Source: Hyphomicrobiales bacterium
Lineage (GTDB): Bacteria > Pseudomonadota > Alphaproteobacteria > Rhizobiales > Rhizobiaceae
DNA length: 64,000 nucleotides
Reading direction: 5' to 3'
NCBI GenBank assembly: GCA_900466875.1
Contig: UBNQ01000010.1
Coordinates: forward strand, 21,733 to 85,732
Below the pieces are notes generated by a model, which did not search any database, was not told the DNA's origin, and worked only from the letters and a program-made list of their open reading frames with translations. Of the stretch, positions 1 to 8,350 are shown piece by piece (position 1 is the first letter of the stretch; each line of letters opens with the position of its first letter). The position numbers were made by a program, and so were the translations under genes.

Positions 1-69
1 CCGCGAAGGTCCGGCGGCGGAAAGGCCGACGACCCCCGCCCCGATGACGACTATATCCGACCTTGCCAT
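1..69 (-). CDS. FAD-dependent oxidoreductase, N-terminal fragment
   Basis: Only the first 23 codons lie in the window; the rest runs off the left edge. Reading from the ATG at 69 on minus, the peptide begins MARSDIVVIGAGVVGLSAA. This is a textbook Rossmann dinucleotide-binding start (GxGxxG) of the DAO/glycine-oxidase family. It follows the DapA-family gene on the same strand about 107 bases downstream. In rhizobial hydroxyproline clusters an FAD D-hydroxyproline dehydrogenase (HypO) accompanies a DapA-like deaminase and a GntR regulator, so that role is an inference from context. The substrate cannot be read from this fragment. Confidence 0.75.
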   Translation of the reverse strand, partial: MARSDIVVIGAGVVGLSAAGPSR

Positions 70-135
70 GTCCCCGATTGTCCCGTCTTCGCGCGGCCGT
101 TTGCGGCTTCACGCATGTTCCCCTCTTTCTGATGC

Positions 136-165
136 AGCAAAGCCCTCCTGGGGGAGGGCTTTGCT
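136..165. terminator. Strong hairpin between DapA-like gene and oxidoreductase
   Basis: A perfect 13-base inverted repeat (136-148 with 153-165, arm AGCAAAGCCCTCC) closes a 4-base loop just beyond the stop of the minus-strand DapA-family gene. There is no clear T-run on either side, so it may be an attenuator or mRNA-stabilising hairpin rather than a full intrinsic terminator. Confidence 0.5.
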
Positions 166-175
166 CGTTCCAAAA

Positions 176-1138
176 TCAGGCCTTGCAGCTCTGAACCGCG
201 CCGGGCAGCTTGCTCCAGTCGGCGTACCAGCTGTCGAAAAGTGTGAGCTGCGCTTCCACATAACCGCGCTGGCTGTCGGAAAGCACGTCGGTCTCGATGA
301 AGTTCAGGGCGAATTCCTTATTCCCCTTCAACACCATCATATGCTTGAAATAGAGCACCAGATCCGGGCCTTCATCGAAGGAAGAAAGCACGCCGAGCGC
401 TTCCTCCAGTTCCCTGGCGCGGGTACGCGCGTCCGCGTCGCCATTGGCCGCGGCCTGGGCGAGATTGCACAGATGCAGCACTTCCTTCGGCAGCACGTTG
501 CCGATGCCGGTGATCGCGCCGGTGGCGCCGCAATTGACGTATCCGTGGTAAACGGCGGTATCGACACCGATCATCAGCGTCACGTCGTCGTCGCGGCTGG
601 TGATGTTTTCCGCCGCATAACGCATGTCGTCCGGACCGCCGAATTCCTTGAAGCCGACAAGGTTCGGGTGTTCTGCCCGCAGCGCGAAGAACAGGTCGGC
701 GCGGGTGGCAAAGCCGTAATAGGGGCTGTTGTAGATGACCGCCGGAAGATCCGGCGCCGCCGACAGGATCGCCTTGAAATGCGCCTTCTGGGCGGAGATC
801 ACCGAACCGCGCGACAGAACACGCGGGATGACCATCAACCCTTGAGCGCCGACCTTCTGGGCGTGCGCGGCAAGCGCCACGGCGCAAGCGGAGTTGATCG
901 CGCCGGTGCCGACGATGACCGGGATGCCGGCTTTCACCAGGCGCTCGACGCCTTCCATGCGCTGCTGATCGGTCAAAAGCGGCCAGTCACCCATGGAGCC
1001 GCAATAAACGACGGCCGACATGCCGGCCTCGATCAGCTCCTTGCCCTTGGCCACCAGCGCGTCGAAATCCGGCGTGCGGTCGCCTTTGCAGGGGGTCATC
1101 AAAGCCGGTACGACGCCGGAGAAAATCGTCGATTTCAT
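176..1138 (-). CDS. Dihydrodipicolinate synthase (DapA) family lyase/deaminase, putative HypD-type
   Basis: A 320-residue class I aldolase-type TIM barrel of the DapA/NanA family. The Schiff-base lysine is visible as K164 in VGFKEFGG and the partner tyrosine as Y136 in VIYNSPYYG. The usual GTTGE substrate loop reads GSMGDWPLLT (47-56), so true dihydrodipicolinate synthase activity is unlikely. The length is normal for the family. It sits between an FCD-type GntR regulator and an FAD amino-acid oxidoreductase. In S. meliloti this combination belongs to trans-4-hydroxy-proline breakdown, where HypD deaminates 1-pyrroline-4-hydroxy-2-carboxylate. That assignment is inferred from context; another keto-acid aldolase or dehydratase role is possible. 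Confidence 0.85.
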   Translation of the reverse strand: MKSTIFSGVVPALMTPCKGDRTPDFDALVAKGKELIEAGMSAVVYCGSMGDWPLLTDQQRMEGVERLVKAGIPVIVGTGAINSACAVALAAHAQKVGAQGLMVIPRVLSRGSVISAQKAHFKAILSAAPDLPAVIYNSPYYGFATRADLFFALRAEHPNLVGFKEFGGPDDMRYAAENITSRDDDVTLMIGVDTAVYHGYVNCGATGAITGIGNVLPKEVLHLCNLAQAAANGDADARTRARELEEALGVLSSFDEGPDLVLYFKHMMVLKGNKEFALNFIETDVLSDSQRGYVEAQLTLFDSWYADWSKLPGAVQSCKA

Positions 1139-1216
1139 CTTGCAAGTCCTCGATATCGAAACGGCCGGCGGAGACGATCCCTAGCCTCTGACGGAAAGAA
1201 TACTCCTTCCGCAATC

Positions 1217-1228
1217 TTTGTCGACAAA
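1217..1228. promoter_or_regulatory. Candidate GntR-family operator (TTTGTCGACAAA)
   Basis: A perfect 12-base palindrome lies in the 104-base gap between the GntR gene and the DapA-family gene. The core TTGTCGACAA resembles operators of FCD-type GntR regulators. The same TGTCGACA core recurs at the start of the regulator gene (1960-1967), which fits control of both genes by this regulator. Binding is inferred, not shown. Confidence 0.4.
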
Positions 1229-1242
1229 AAAAATACAAGACC

Positions 1243-1968
1243 TCAGAGTTCGATATCGATGCGGTCGTTGCGGGTCAGAAGTCGGCCGATCTGTTCGACG
1301 ATCTGTTCGCCATGCGCCTTGCCGAGACGGTCTGCGGCAACCACGTCACGCGCCTCGACGGCGGCAATGATCTCTTCGTGCTCATCGACATACCGTGGCG
1401 GCAGGCGATCCTCGTAGGATTGATAATAGAGACGCAGCATCCGGCGTCCTTCGCCGAGCAGCCGGTCGAAAAAGTTGCCGTAATAGGCATTGCGGCCGGC
1501 AGCCGCGATGGCCGAATGAAACTCGGCGTTGGTGGCGATCATCGCTAGCGCATCCTGCGCCGCCACAGCCGCGCTGAACTCGGCTTGCTGCACGCGAATA
1601 ACGACGAGATTATCCGCTGTGTGGTGCTGGGCGGCCAGTCGCGTGGTCACGCGGTACATCAGCACCAGCGCATCGAAATAAGCGGGCATGCCGAGGAAAT
1701 CGATATTAGACACCATGGTCGACCGGTTCGGCAGCGTCTCGATCAGTCCTTCGCCGGCAAGCCGCACCAGCGCCTCGCGGATCGGCGTGCGCGACATGCC
1801 GAACCGTGCAGCAAGCTGCACCTCGTCTATCGCACTGCCGGGCGAAAGCTTCAGGTCGAGAATTTCGTCGCGCAGCAGATCATAGACCAGTTTGACCCCG
1901 GACCCACGCTTGCGCTCGGTGATCTGGCTCGAATCGTCTTTGGTCATTTGCGCCTCTATTGTCGACAT
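1243..1968 (-). CDS. GntR-family transcriptional regulator, FCD subfamily
   Basis: A 241-residue protein with an N-terminal winged helix (about 26-88; DNA-recognition part AARFGMSRTPIREAL) followed by an all-helical FCD ligand-binding domain (about 95-230). FCD regulators usually repress catabolic operons and are released by the substrate or an intermediate. It is the first gene of the minus-strand group, 104 bases ahead of the DapA-family gene. Palindromes TGTCGACA over its own start codon and TTTGTCGACAAA ahead of the next gene suggest autoregulation. Together with the neighbours it could be the HypR-type regulator of hydroxyproline use; that is inference. Confidence 0.85.
   Translation of the reverse strand: MSTIEAQMTKDDSSQITERKRGSGVKLVYDLLRDEILDLKLSPGSAIDEVQLAARFGMSRTPIREALVRLAGEGLIETLPNRSTMVSNIDFLGMPAYFDALVLMYRVTTRLAAQHHTADNLVVIRVQQAEFSAAVAAQDALAMIATNAEFHSAIAAAGRNAYYGNFFDRLLGEGRRMLRLYYQSYEDRLPPRYVDEHEEIIAAVEARDVVAADRLGKAHGEQIVEQIGRLLTRNDRIDIEL
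1960..1967. promoter_or_regulatory. TGTCGACA palindrome on the GntR start codon
   Basis: This eight-base palindrome overlaps codons 1-3 of the GntR gene and shares its core with the palindrome at 1217-1228. A bound regulator would block translation initiation or transcription of its own gene. It may simply be coding sequence, since it is short. Confidence 0.25.
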
Positions 1969-2326
1969 GATGTCTTTTCATCCTACCACCATTCAGCGCG
2001 ATCCGTGAGGTGGAGGCCTATCGATCTATCGGGGGAGGGATGGGTCGCATCGAGCGGATGGTCGCGGCGCTGTTTTGAAAATCAATGAAGAGCGTGAGCA
2101 ACGTCCTGATATGGCCGGTCGAGATGAAAAGAATGCCAATTTCCGCCGCATCTTAGCATCAAGCGCATGCATTTCCGGTCCGCCTCGAATTCGGCAGCCA
2201 GCTAATTTTGGATAAACGTCATTATCTCTTCATTTTTCTCAGATTGTGGTTGATCCCGGGAAATTCATCGGTATATATCGCGGCCGTTCCAACGTTTTGG
2301 GTCAGCAGCGACACAGGACATTTTAA
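1969..2326. other. Intergenic region ahead of tRNA-Ser
   Basis: 358 bases between the GntR gene (leftward) and the tRNA (rightward). No ORF with a supportable start or family resemblance is visible. It should hold the promoters of both genes. Confidence 0.5.
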
Positions 2327-2416
2327 GGACAGGTGGCCGAGTGGTTTAAGGCGCACGCCTGGAACGCGTGTGTGCGTGAAAGCGTACCGTGGGTTCGAAT
2401 CCCACCTTGTCCGCCA
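2327..2416 (+). tRNA. tRNA-Ser(GGA)
   Basis: A 90-nucleotide class II tRNA with encoded CCA. The acceptor stem GGACAGG pairs with CCTTGTCC, the anticodon loop is CTGGAAC (anticodon GGA), a long variable arm follows, and the T-arm contains GGTTCGAATCCC. Its 3' end is repeated imperfectly at 21760-21775, which marks it as the probable integration target of the island on its right. Confidence 0.97.
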
Positions 2417-2418
2417 TT
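2403..2418 (+). other. Putative attL: 3' end of tRNA-Ser
   Basis: The bases CACCTTGTCCGCCATT match 21760-21775 (CACCTTGTCTGCTATT) at 14 of 16 positions. P4-type integrases commonly recombine in tRNA 3' ends, and such an integrase sits just inside the right-hand copy. The two mismatches suggest an old, drifted insertion. Confidence 0.5.
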
Positions 2419-2470
2419 ATTCTAAGTAACCTATTGTTTTCAATGATCTTTCGAGATCAAGATTTGACCG

Positions 2471-2491
2471 GCCCGCCACGCAGCCCGCCAC
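2471..2491 (+). repeat. Left copy of 21-base direct repeat (two CCCGCCAC octamers)
   Basis: Two CCCGCCAC octamers, spaced 12 bases start to start, form a 21-base sequence repeated perfectly at 21606-21626. Both copies lie close inside the putative att sites. This is the placement expected for arm-type binding sites of an integrase with an N-terminal arm-binding domain. The arm-site role is inference. Confidence 0.6.
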
Positions 2492-2669
2492 GGTCGAAAA
2501 GCGCTGCCGATAACAGGACCCTCCCAAAAAAAGTTTCGCAAGCCTATTGCCAGATGAGATCGGCTTAGACTAAACGGAACGTAACGGAAACGTAGATTCG
2601 ATATTCGAACGTTCCGTCCCTTATGCGCAAGATGTGCTGTTCCCATTAATTTAACTTTTTGGAGACCGC

Positions 2670-3077
2670 ATGGGCAACCAAGCGCAACTTTCCCTTTTGG
2701 ACGACTCCCACCCGGAGCTGCCGCCGCCGCAGCCCCGTGATGAGATCGTCACCATCCCCATCGCTCAGCCTACTCTTTCTGCCGCGGATCTTGTGCCTGA
2801 CGTCAGCGAGACGAGCCCGAGTGCCGCATCGGCGCCAGACCGCGTGCCGAAGGCGCCACCTTCCAAGCGCATCGTCAAGCCGGTGCCGAAGGACGACGAA
2901 CGCTATCTTTCGGTAAAGGAAGTCGCCGGTCGTTATAGCGTCAGCGTTCAGACCGTCTGGCGCCACACCAAGGATAGCCCTGACTTTCCGAAGCCCATTA
3001 AGGTTCTCAGCGGATCGACCCGCTGGAAGCTTCGTGATCTCGTCGCTTACGAGGCTTTCCGCCAGGAGGCCGTGTAA
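2670..3077 (+). CDS. AlpA/excisionase-like helix-turn-helix protein
   Basis: A 135-residue protein. Residues 1-75 are low-complexity and proline-rich. Residues 79-130 form a MerR/AlpA-type winged helix (YLSVKEVAGRYSVSVQTVW, then PKPIKVLSGSTRWKLRDLVAYE). This pattern is typical of excisionases and AlpA regulators of integrative elements. A good Shine-Dalgarno (TTTGGAGACC) precedes the ATG. It overlaps the next gene by one base (TAATGA), so the two are probably one transcript, followed 211 bases later by an integrase. The likely role is to direct excision or regulate the element. The proline-rich front half is unusual for AlpA and might be a partner-binding tail. Confidence 0.7.
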   Translation: MGNQAQLSLLDDSHPELPPPQPRDEIVTIPIAQPTLSAADLVPDVSETSPSAASAPDRVPKAPPSKRIVKPVPKDDERYLSVKEVAGRYSVSVQTVWRHTKDSPDFPKPIKVLSGSTRWKLRDLVAYEAFRQEAV

Positions 3078-3517
3078 TGACCGCCTCTACTTCGGACAAG
3101 AAGCCGCGCCGCAACCGCCAGAGCGAAACTGCCGCTAAGATCAACGAGCTTTACGACAGCCAGGATGTCATCAAGCTCTATGGCATCAACAGGAATACGC
3201 TGCTCAACTGGATTAAGGCCGGCTTAACTTACATTGAAAGCGAGCCACGCCTGTTTCTTGGGGCCGACCTCAATGCCTTTCAGAAGAAGCGTAATGGTAA
3301 CTCCCGCAAAAATGTCGGCGCCTACGAAGGATATTGCCCCGGCTGCCGGACAGGTCACAGCTTGCTTGTCGGAGATATCCGCGTGAAACCTATGAGCACT
3401 GGCAATTTCCGGGTCTACCGCGCCTGCCCTGATGGCGCTGGAGAGGCTGGAAAGTGGTTCTCCAAGGAAGACCTGGCGGTCATTTACCAGCTGCGGGAAT
3501 CCAATCCCGGAGCCTAG
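3077..3517 (+). CDS. Helix-turn-helix protein with Cys motif, mobile-element accessory
   Basis: A 146-residue protein coupled to the excisionase-like gene by overlapping stop and start codons. Residues about 27-70 (SQDVIKLYGINRNTLLNWI) look like a MerR/excisionase-type DNA-binding helix-turn-helix. The C-terminal part has a CPGC pair (C87, C90) and a later C117, which might bind a metal ion together with a histidine (H94). No specific family was recognised. Its place between an AlpA-like protein and an integrase suggests a part in integration or excision control. It has no signal peptide or membrane segment, so it is cytoplasmic. Confidence 0.6.
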   Translation: MTASTSDKKPRRNRQSETAAKINELYDSQDVIKLYGINRNTLLNWIKAGLTYIESEPRLFLGADLNAFQKKRNGNSRKNVGAYEGYCPGCRTGHSLLVGDIRVKPMSTGNFRVYRACPDGAGEAGKWFSKEDLAVIYQLRESNPGA

Positions 3518-3728
3518 ACTCCAGACTAATATGCTTCCTTTGCCCGCTCTCGGATTGTGCAAAATCGCGCAATCCGAGTCCGGCCACGCCAAGCCGCACT
3601 AAGCCGCCTGACGGCTACAGACCCCATCGAAAGAAATCTCTCCCGATACCCGAAGCTTAGAGGCAACGGCCGCGCACCCGCGGGCTTGGCCCTCATTTCA
3701 TACAAATTCCATATTAAGGAACACCAAC

Positions 3729-4838
3729 ATGCACAACATCCTCTCGGCTAATGCCAAGATGGTCTACCTGTACCAGAATGAGCTCAAACAGGCTCGTGGC
3801 TACAATGCCAAGACCGTTGATGCGGTCTTGCGCCATATCTGGCACTTCGATCGACACACTTGCTCTACCGATTTCCGTAAGGTCACGCGCCAGGCAATCG
3901 CCCATTACAAGGAAGACCTGGTCGGCGGCACTATCGGCAAGGACAACAAGATGCGCTCGCCGTCTACGATCGTCCATGCACTCGGCGCCCTCAAGGCGTT
4001 CTTCGAATGGCTTTCTGTCCAGTCCGGCTATCGCTCGATCAAGACCGATCTCTGTGCCTATTTCAATTCGTCTCGGGAGCAGCGCGAGCTCGCAAGCGCG
4101 GCCGGTCAGAAGTTCGTGCCGACGATGGAACAGCTTCGCGAGGTCATCAAGCACATGCCGGCAGAAACGCCGGCTCAGCGTCGGGACCGTGCCATGATCC
4201 CAGCGCTGCTTCTGTTCGGTGTACGCGACGGCGCACTGATTTCGCTGCGCCTCAAGCATGTGGACATCGAGAGCAAGCGGGTGTTTCAGGATGCCCGTGA
4301 GGTGAAGACGAAGTTCAGCAAGACCAACATGGTTGACTGGTTTCCGGTTGGTGAGGACATGGAGACGATCCTGATCGAATGGGTCAAGGAGTTGCGGGCG
4401 CTGGGCGCCGTCGATAATGACCCGCTTATCCCGACCGCGCCGTTCAAGCCCTGGGTAGGGCGGCCCAAGATTGAGCTCGCCTTTCTGGTCACGGCCGCGC
4501 CGATCCGGAATGTCCTGAAAAAGGCCTCGGCCGCTGCCGATGTGACCTACTTCAAGCCTCACGCAATCCGCTCCACTGTAGCGAGGTTGTTTGACGAATG
4601 GGCTGCATCGCCGAAGGAGCTCAAGGCATTGAGCCAGAACCTCAGCCACAAGCACATCGGCACGACGTTCAAATATTACGGCAACCTCGAAGACGAGACC
4701 AAGTGCGCGATTATCTCCAATATGCGCGAACGCCATAAAAACCCGATCAATGAACAGGTCGCGGAACGCTTTCACAACGCAGCGCCGGAGCTGAAGACCG
4801 CAGTCTTGGCGATCTTGAAGATTGGTGAGACTGCCTAG
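3729..4838 (+). CDS. Site-specific tyrosine recombinase (integrase)
   Basis: A 369-residue phage-type integrase. The N-terminal SAM-like core-binding domain spans about 7-115. The catalytic domain (about 125-340) shows R166 (GVRDGALISLRLKH), H278-x-x-R281 (KPHAIRSTVARLF), H307 (LSHKHIGTTF) and the nucleophile Y316. AAGGAAC precedes the ATG. It is the third gene of a small rightward module with two helix-turn-helix proteins and ends beside a strong hairpin. It is unrelated in layout to the integrase at 20370-21569, because it lacks the DUF4102 arm domain. So the region probably received more than one element, or this gene serves a separate function. Confidence 0.85.
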   Translation: MHNILSANAKMVYLYQNELKQARGYNAKTVDAVLRHIWHFDRHTCSTDFRKVTRQAIAHYKEDLVGGTIGKDNKMRSPSTIVHALGALKAFFEWLSVQSGYRSIKTDLCAYFNSSREQRELASAAGQKFVPTMEQLREVIKHMPAETPAQRRDRAMIPALLLFGVRDGALISLRLKHVDIESKRVFQDAREVKTKFSKTNMVDWFPVGEDMETILIEWVKELRALGAVDNDPLIPTAPFKPWVGRPKIELAFLVTAAPIRNVLKKASAAADVTYFKPHAIRSTVARLFDEWAASPKELKALSQNLSHKHIGTTFKYYGNLEDETKCAIISNMRERHKNPINEQVAERFHNAAPELKTAVLAILKIGETA

Positions 4839-4844
4839 AAAAAA

Positions 4845-4877
4845 ATGGCGCGGCGCCCGTGAGGGGCGCCGCGCCAT
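4845..4877 (-). terminator. Intrinsic terminator between convergent genes
   Basis: A perfect 14-base GC-rich stem (4845-4858 with 4864-4877, arm ATGGCGCGGCGCCC) has a 5-base loop. A run of A on its left gives a U-tract to transcripts coming from the right, so it best fits the minus-strand capsule gene. It could also stop the integrase transcript. Confidence 0.85.
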
Positions 4878-4906
4878 AACCCGCAATATCCCGCGCCGCA
4901 CTCCGC

Positions 4907-6805
4907 TCAGTGTGGTGGCGTATCTCGCATTGTTAACCTCAAGTGCTCCATGACGCGTGCTTCGATCTCGGCAGCGGCCTTCTTTCGATCCCTAAGATCA
5001 ATCGCGTAGCGCTTCCGCAGCAGGAACCAGAACTTCCGCAGCTCATCCGGCGTCAGCCTGGTTTCTCCGGCAACAAACTGAGCCGCAAAATCGCCCGGCT
5101 GGCGGCACACAAAACAGCCGGCCATGTAGTCGGCCCGGCCGAACACATAAACCGGCTTCTCATGCAGTAGAGCCTCGGCGCCGACGCCGGAATTGACGAC
5201 ACAGACGGCCAGGGCCTTCGGGATGATGGCGTGGATGCTGGAATAGACTTGGGTGACCCGTCCCTCGGCAACAAGCTTCGACAGAAACCGCGAAACTTCC
5301 GGCGTCGTGCAAAGCGGATGCCGCTTGATAACAACGGAAAGCCCTTTCGCCTCGGCTGTCCGAACAACCTCTTCCACCATCTCGAACAGGCTGAGATAGG
5401 CGAGCTGGCTGACGGCGTCGCCGATCAACTGCAAGGCAACGAAGATGAAGTTTCCCGGCAGGTCCTCGCTATCAGACACGGCGGCCTGCCTGTATTTCGA
5501 CAGATTGCCGCCGATGACACGCTGTTTGTCAGCCTCGAAAAATGCAGCGGCCTCCTGCTGGTCGACACCCGCAGCGCGCAACTGCTGCAACGACAAATCC
5601 GAAAACTCCGACCAGCCTGCATAACCGCGGCTATCGAAGCTGAAGAGGGACGGCCTGTCCGTTTCCTTGAAATGAAGCCCCAGCTTTCCATGCGATATCG
5701 TGTGGTAGGAAAAGCTGGGGACGGGGAGGTCAATGAAGCCGTGAGTTCTGAGACGGCTCCGGACCGCATAAGCAAGCTTATTATTTTCGAACGCTGCAAA
5801 CACGGCCGAAAGGACGAACCTGATATCGGCGCGAAATCCCGGATAGTCGATCTTGTTCTTCCTGAAGCCAGCAGCAGGCATAAGGATTACAGGCCGTTTG
5901 TCCAACGGTGTGCGCGCTCCCGCAGCGCGGGCCAAAATATCCTCGTTCGCCATGCTGACTGCATGGCTGTAAGCCTCGGTCTCGTTGATAAGCGAGACAA
6001 CCTCAACCGTAAGCCGGCGTGCCTTCGCCATATCTGCTACATGGGGATGTTTCAGAAACGCCAGCGCGCCCTTCAGATCAAAGAGGCTCAGTTTGGCAGC
6101 AACAACATCGCCGATATGCGCCCGCGAAAGAGGCCGACTTTTCTCGACCTTCGCTAATTGTCCGATGAGACATGTAACCGCAGCAGCAAAAATGTCCTCG
6201 CGATCACAGGCTTCTGCGGAAAGTGCGGTTGATAGAGGAAGCGTAAGATCAATGTAGTCGGGCTCGGCCCGCATGAAAGTCAAGCCGTCTTCGGCAAGGC
6301 GTTGGTGATATCTCAGCTGATCAGCCTGCCCTTCGCCCAAATCACCAGATGAGGCTCTCGCCCCATCACCGGCAAGCCTCGATGCCGCCTCGGACAACAG
6401 GACCGAAGCTCCAGCAGACAAATGCGGATGCCGCCGAATTTCCTCAAGGCGCCGCGAATGCCCAGGATCGACCACCTTAGCGATGTAGGTACTGATGGCC
6501 CAAAACGTGAGTTGTTTTCGTTTTGCATACCGAAAGAAAATGTCTTCAGCCGCTGCCGCCCGCCCGGCGTGATATTCGATGAGAAGACGACCTTCGAAGA
6601 TAAGAGCGGCAGCCTTTCTTGCGGCGTTGAAGGGAGGCAAAAGCCAGGCTGCAGCGGCGAGAATGATACGCATGGCGGGTAAGGTCCGACCAGCGCGTAC
6701 TCTTGTCTCAAAAAAGCTAATCATATTCGTCCTAAACGCACCCGTCGCTGCGATAGTCACTGATAGCATCGAACTGCGAACCATAGCCTTAGAGGGTTCC
6801 GTCAT
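4907..6805 (-). CDS. Capsule/surface polysaccharide biosynthesis protein, KpsS/LpsZ-like
   Basis: A 632-residue protein. The C-terminal 150 residues carry the capsule-synthesis signature: a KRHP motif (VIKRHPLCTTPEV), then SSIHAIIPKALAVCVVNSGVGAEALLHEKPVYVFGRADY, as in KpsS/KpsC and rhizobial LpsZ/RkpZ-type proteins. These proteins act at the inner membrane in Kdo-linker addition or chain-length control of group II/III-like capsules. The first 300 residues show no domain I recognise. Either the ATG at 6805 or the one at 6724 could be the start; the latter has a better ribosome site (TTAGGACGA). It is the outermost capsule gene of the island and is separated from manC by only 117 bases, so the two may be cotranscribed. 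Confidence 0.7.
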   Translation of the reverse strand: MTEPSKAMVRSSMLSVTIAATGAFRTNMISFFETRVRAGRTLPAMRIILAAAAWLLPPFNAARKAAALIFEGRLLIEYHAGRAAAAEDIFFRYAKRKQLTFWAISTYIAKVVDPGHSRRLEEIRRHPHLSAGASVLLSEAASRLAGDGARASSGDLGEGQADQLRYHQRLAEDGLTFMRAEPDYIDLTLPLSTALSAEACDREDIFAAAVTCLIGQLAKVEKSRPLSRAHIGDVVAAKLSLFDLKGALAFLKHPHVADMAKARRLTVEVVSLINETEAYSHAVSMANEDILARAAGARTPLDKRPVILMPAAGFRKNKIDYPGFRADIRFVLSAVFAAFENNKLAYAVRSRLRTHGFIDLPVPSFSYHTISHGKLGLHFKETDRPSLFSFDSRGYAGWSEFSDLSLQQLRAAGVDQQEAAAFFEADKQRVIGGNLSKYRQAAVSDSEDLPGNFIFVALQLIGDAVSQLAYLSLFEMVEEVVRTAEAKGLSVVIKRHPLCTTPEVSRFLSKLVAEGRVTQVYSSIHAIIPKALAVCVVNSGVGAEALLHEKPVYVFGRADYMAGCFVCRQPGDFAAQFVAGETRLTPDELRKFWFLLRKRYAIDLRDRKKAAAEIEARVMEHLRLTMRDTPPH

Positions 6806-6922
6806 TCGATGATTATATCATTCTTGTTATCTGTTTGTGCGTAATGCTAGCTTCAGCGCCGTTACCTTTCGCGTCGATAAGTATCGGCATCTAGCGTAAA
6901 TTTAATCACGACTATTGTAGGA

Positions 6923-8350
6923 TTATCCTCGTCCGAACTCGTCGACAATGCGGATGATGTCGTCTTCCCCGAGATAGGAACCGGTCTGAACCTCGATCAT
7001 CTCAAGCATGATCTTGCCGGGATTGGCGAGACGATGGACTTCACCCTGCGGAATATAGACGGACTCGTTTTCGCGAACGATCTTGATTTCATCGCCGACA
7101 GTGACTTCCGCAGTCCCCTTCACGCATATCCAGTGTTCGGACCGGTGATGGTGCTTCTGCAGCGACAGCTTCTTGCCCGGCGTGACGAAAAGCCGCTTCA
7201 CCTGGAACCGGTCGCCATTGAGGATCGACGTGTATCCGCCCCAGGGGCGATAGGATGTCGGATGGGTCTGGGTCAGCGCTGCGGTGCTTTTGGCAGATCC
7301 GAGCATCTTGACCAGCGAGCCGACGCTCTGGCTCTCGTCGAGCTTGCCGACATAGACCGCGTCCTCGCTAGCGATGACGGCAACACCGTCAAGGCCCTGA
7401 ACGGCGAGATGGCTGGTTCGCGACATAACGAGCGAATTGCGGGTGTTGACGACCGTGGCATTGCCGAGCGCGACATTGCCGTCCGTATCCTGCTTGCCGA
7501 GCTTCCATACGGCATCCCAGCTGCCCATGTCGGACCAGGAGAAGGAGGAGGGGACGACGGCGGCATTTGCCGTCTTTTCCATGATCGCATAGTCGATGGA
7601 AATGTCGGTCGCCTTGCCGAAGGCGTCTGCATCGAGACGCACGAAGTCGAGATCGTTCTGTGCCTTGGCAACGGAAGCTGCTGCCGCATCGGCCACTGCA
7701 GATGCGTATTTCTGCATTTCCGACAGGACGTGTGCGGCACCGAACATGAAGATACCCGAGTTCCACAGGAATCCGCCGGCATCCAGCATCGCTGCGGCCT
7801 TATCTGCATCCGGCTTTTCGACAAAGCGCTTAACCGCCTTGGCACCGTCGCCGAGATCCTTGCCGACTTCGATATAACCGTAACCGGTTGCCGGCTCGGT
7901 CGGCATGATGCCGAACGTCACGAGCTTTCCGGCCTTCGCTGTCTTGAGAGCGATATCGATCGCGCTCTGATAGCTCTCGCCGGAGACGATCTCATGATCG
8001 GAGGCGAGAACCTGGATGATGGCGTCATCACCGAATTTCTGCATCACATAGGCGGCTGCGGCGGCAACTGCCGGTGCGGTATTGCGTGCCGTCGGCTCCA
8101 GCAGGACCCCGGAAAGCTTCATGCCGAGTTCTCGCGCCTGCTCGGCCACGAGAAACCGGAAGTCCTCATTGGTGATGACGACAGGCGCTTCGTAATGATT
8201 GCTGTCGGAGACACGCTCCAGGGTTTTCTGGAACAGGCTGAGATCATCAGTGAACTGGATGAACTGCTTCGGAGCGCTTGCACGCGAAAGCGGCCACAGG
8301 CGTGTACCCTTGCCGCCCGCCATGATTACCGGAATGATCTTGTCAGTCAT
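6923..8350 (-). CDS. manC: Mannose-1-phosphate guanylyltransferase / mannose-6-phosphate isomerase
   Basis: A 475-residue type II bifunctional enzyme making GDP-mannose from mannose-1-phosphate and GTP, usually with a phosphomannose isomerase activity. The nucleotidyltransferase signature GGKGTRLWPLSR lies at residues 12-23. The C-terminal cupin domain (about 350-470) includes QKHHHRSEHWICVKGTAEV and ends in the usual GSYLGEDDIIR stretch. Full length. GDP-mannose feeds capsule, LPS or exopolysaccharide sugars such as mannose and fucose. It lies beside the KpsS-like gene, consistent with precursor supply for the island polysaccharide, although housekeeping use is also possible. Confidence 0.93.
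   Translation of the reverse strand: MTDKIIPVIMAGGKGTRLWPLSRASAPKQFIQFTDDLSLFQKTLERVSDSNHYEAPVVITNEDFRFLVAEQARELGMKLSGVLLEPTARNTAPAVAAAAAYVMQKFGDDAIIQVLASDHEIVSGESYQSAIDIALKTAKAGKLVTFGIMPTEPATGYGYIEVGKDLGDGAKAVKRFVEKPDADKAAAMLDAGGFLWNSGIFMFGAAHVLSEMQKYASAVADAAAASVAKAQNDLDFVRLDADAFGKATDISIDYAIMEKTANAAVVPSSFSWSDMGSWDAVWKLGKQDTDGNVALGNATVVNTRNSLVMSRTSHLAVQGLDGVAVIASEDAVYVGKLDESQSVGSLVKMLGSAKSTAALTQTHPTSYRPWGGYTSILNGDRFQVKRLFVTPGKKLSLQKHHHRSEHWICVKGTAEVTVGDEIKIVRENESVYIPQGEVHRLANPGKIMLEMIEVQTGSYLGEDDIIRIVDEFGRG

Noticed and set aside
44-1417. Long open frame on plus (about 457 codons) across the DapA-like gene
   Set aside because: It is antisense to the DapA-family and GntR genes, whose motifs and ribosome sites are clear; high-GC DNA commonly opens such shadow frames.
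2440-2646. Small minus-strand ORF right of tRNA-Ser
   Set aside because: No ribosome site, and it runs across the proposed integrase-arm repeat; better explained as att-flanking DNA.
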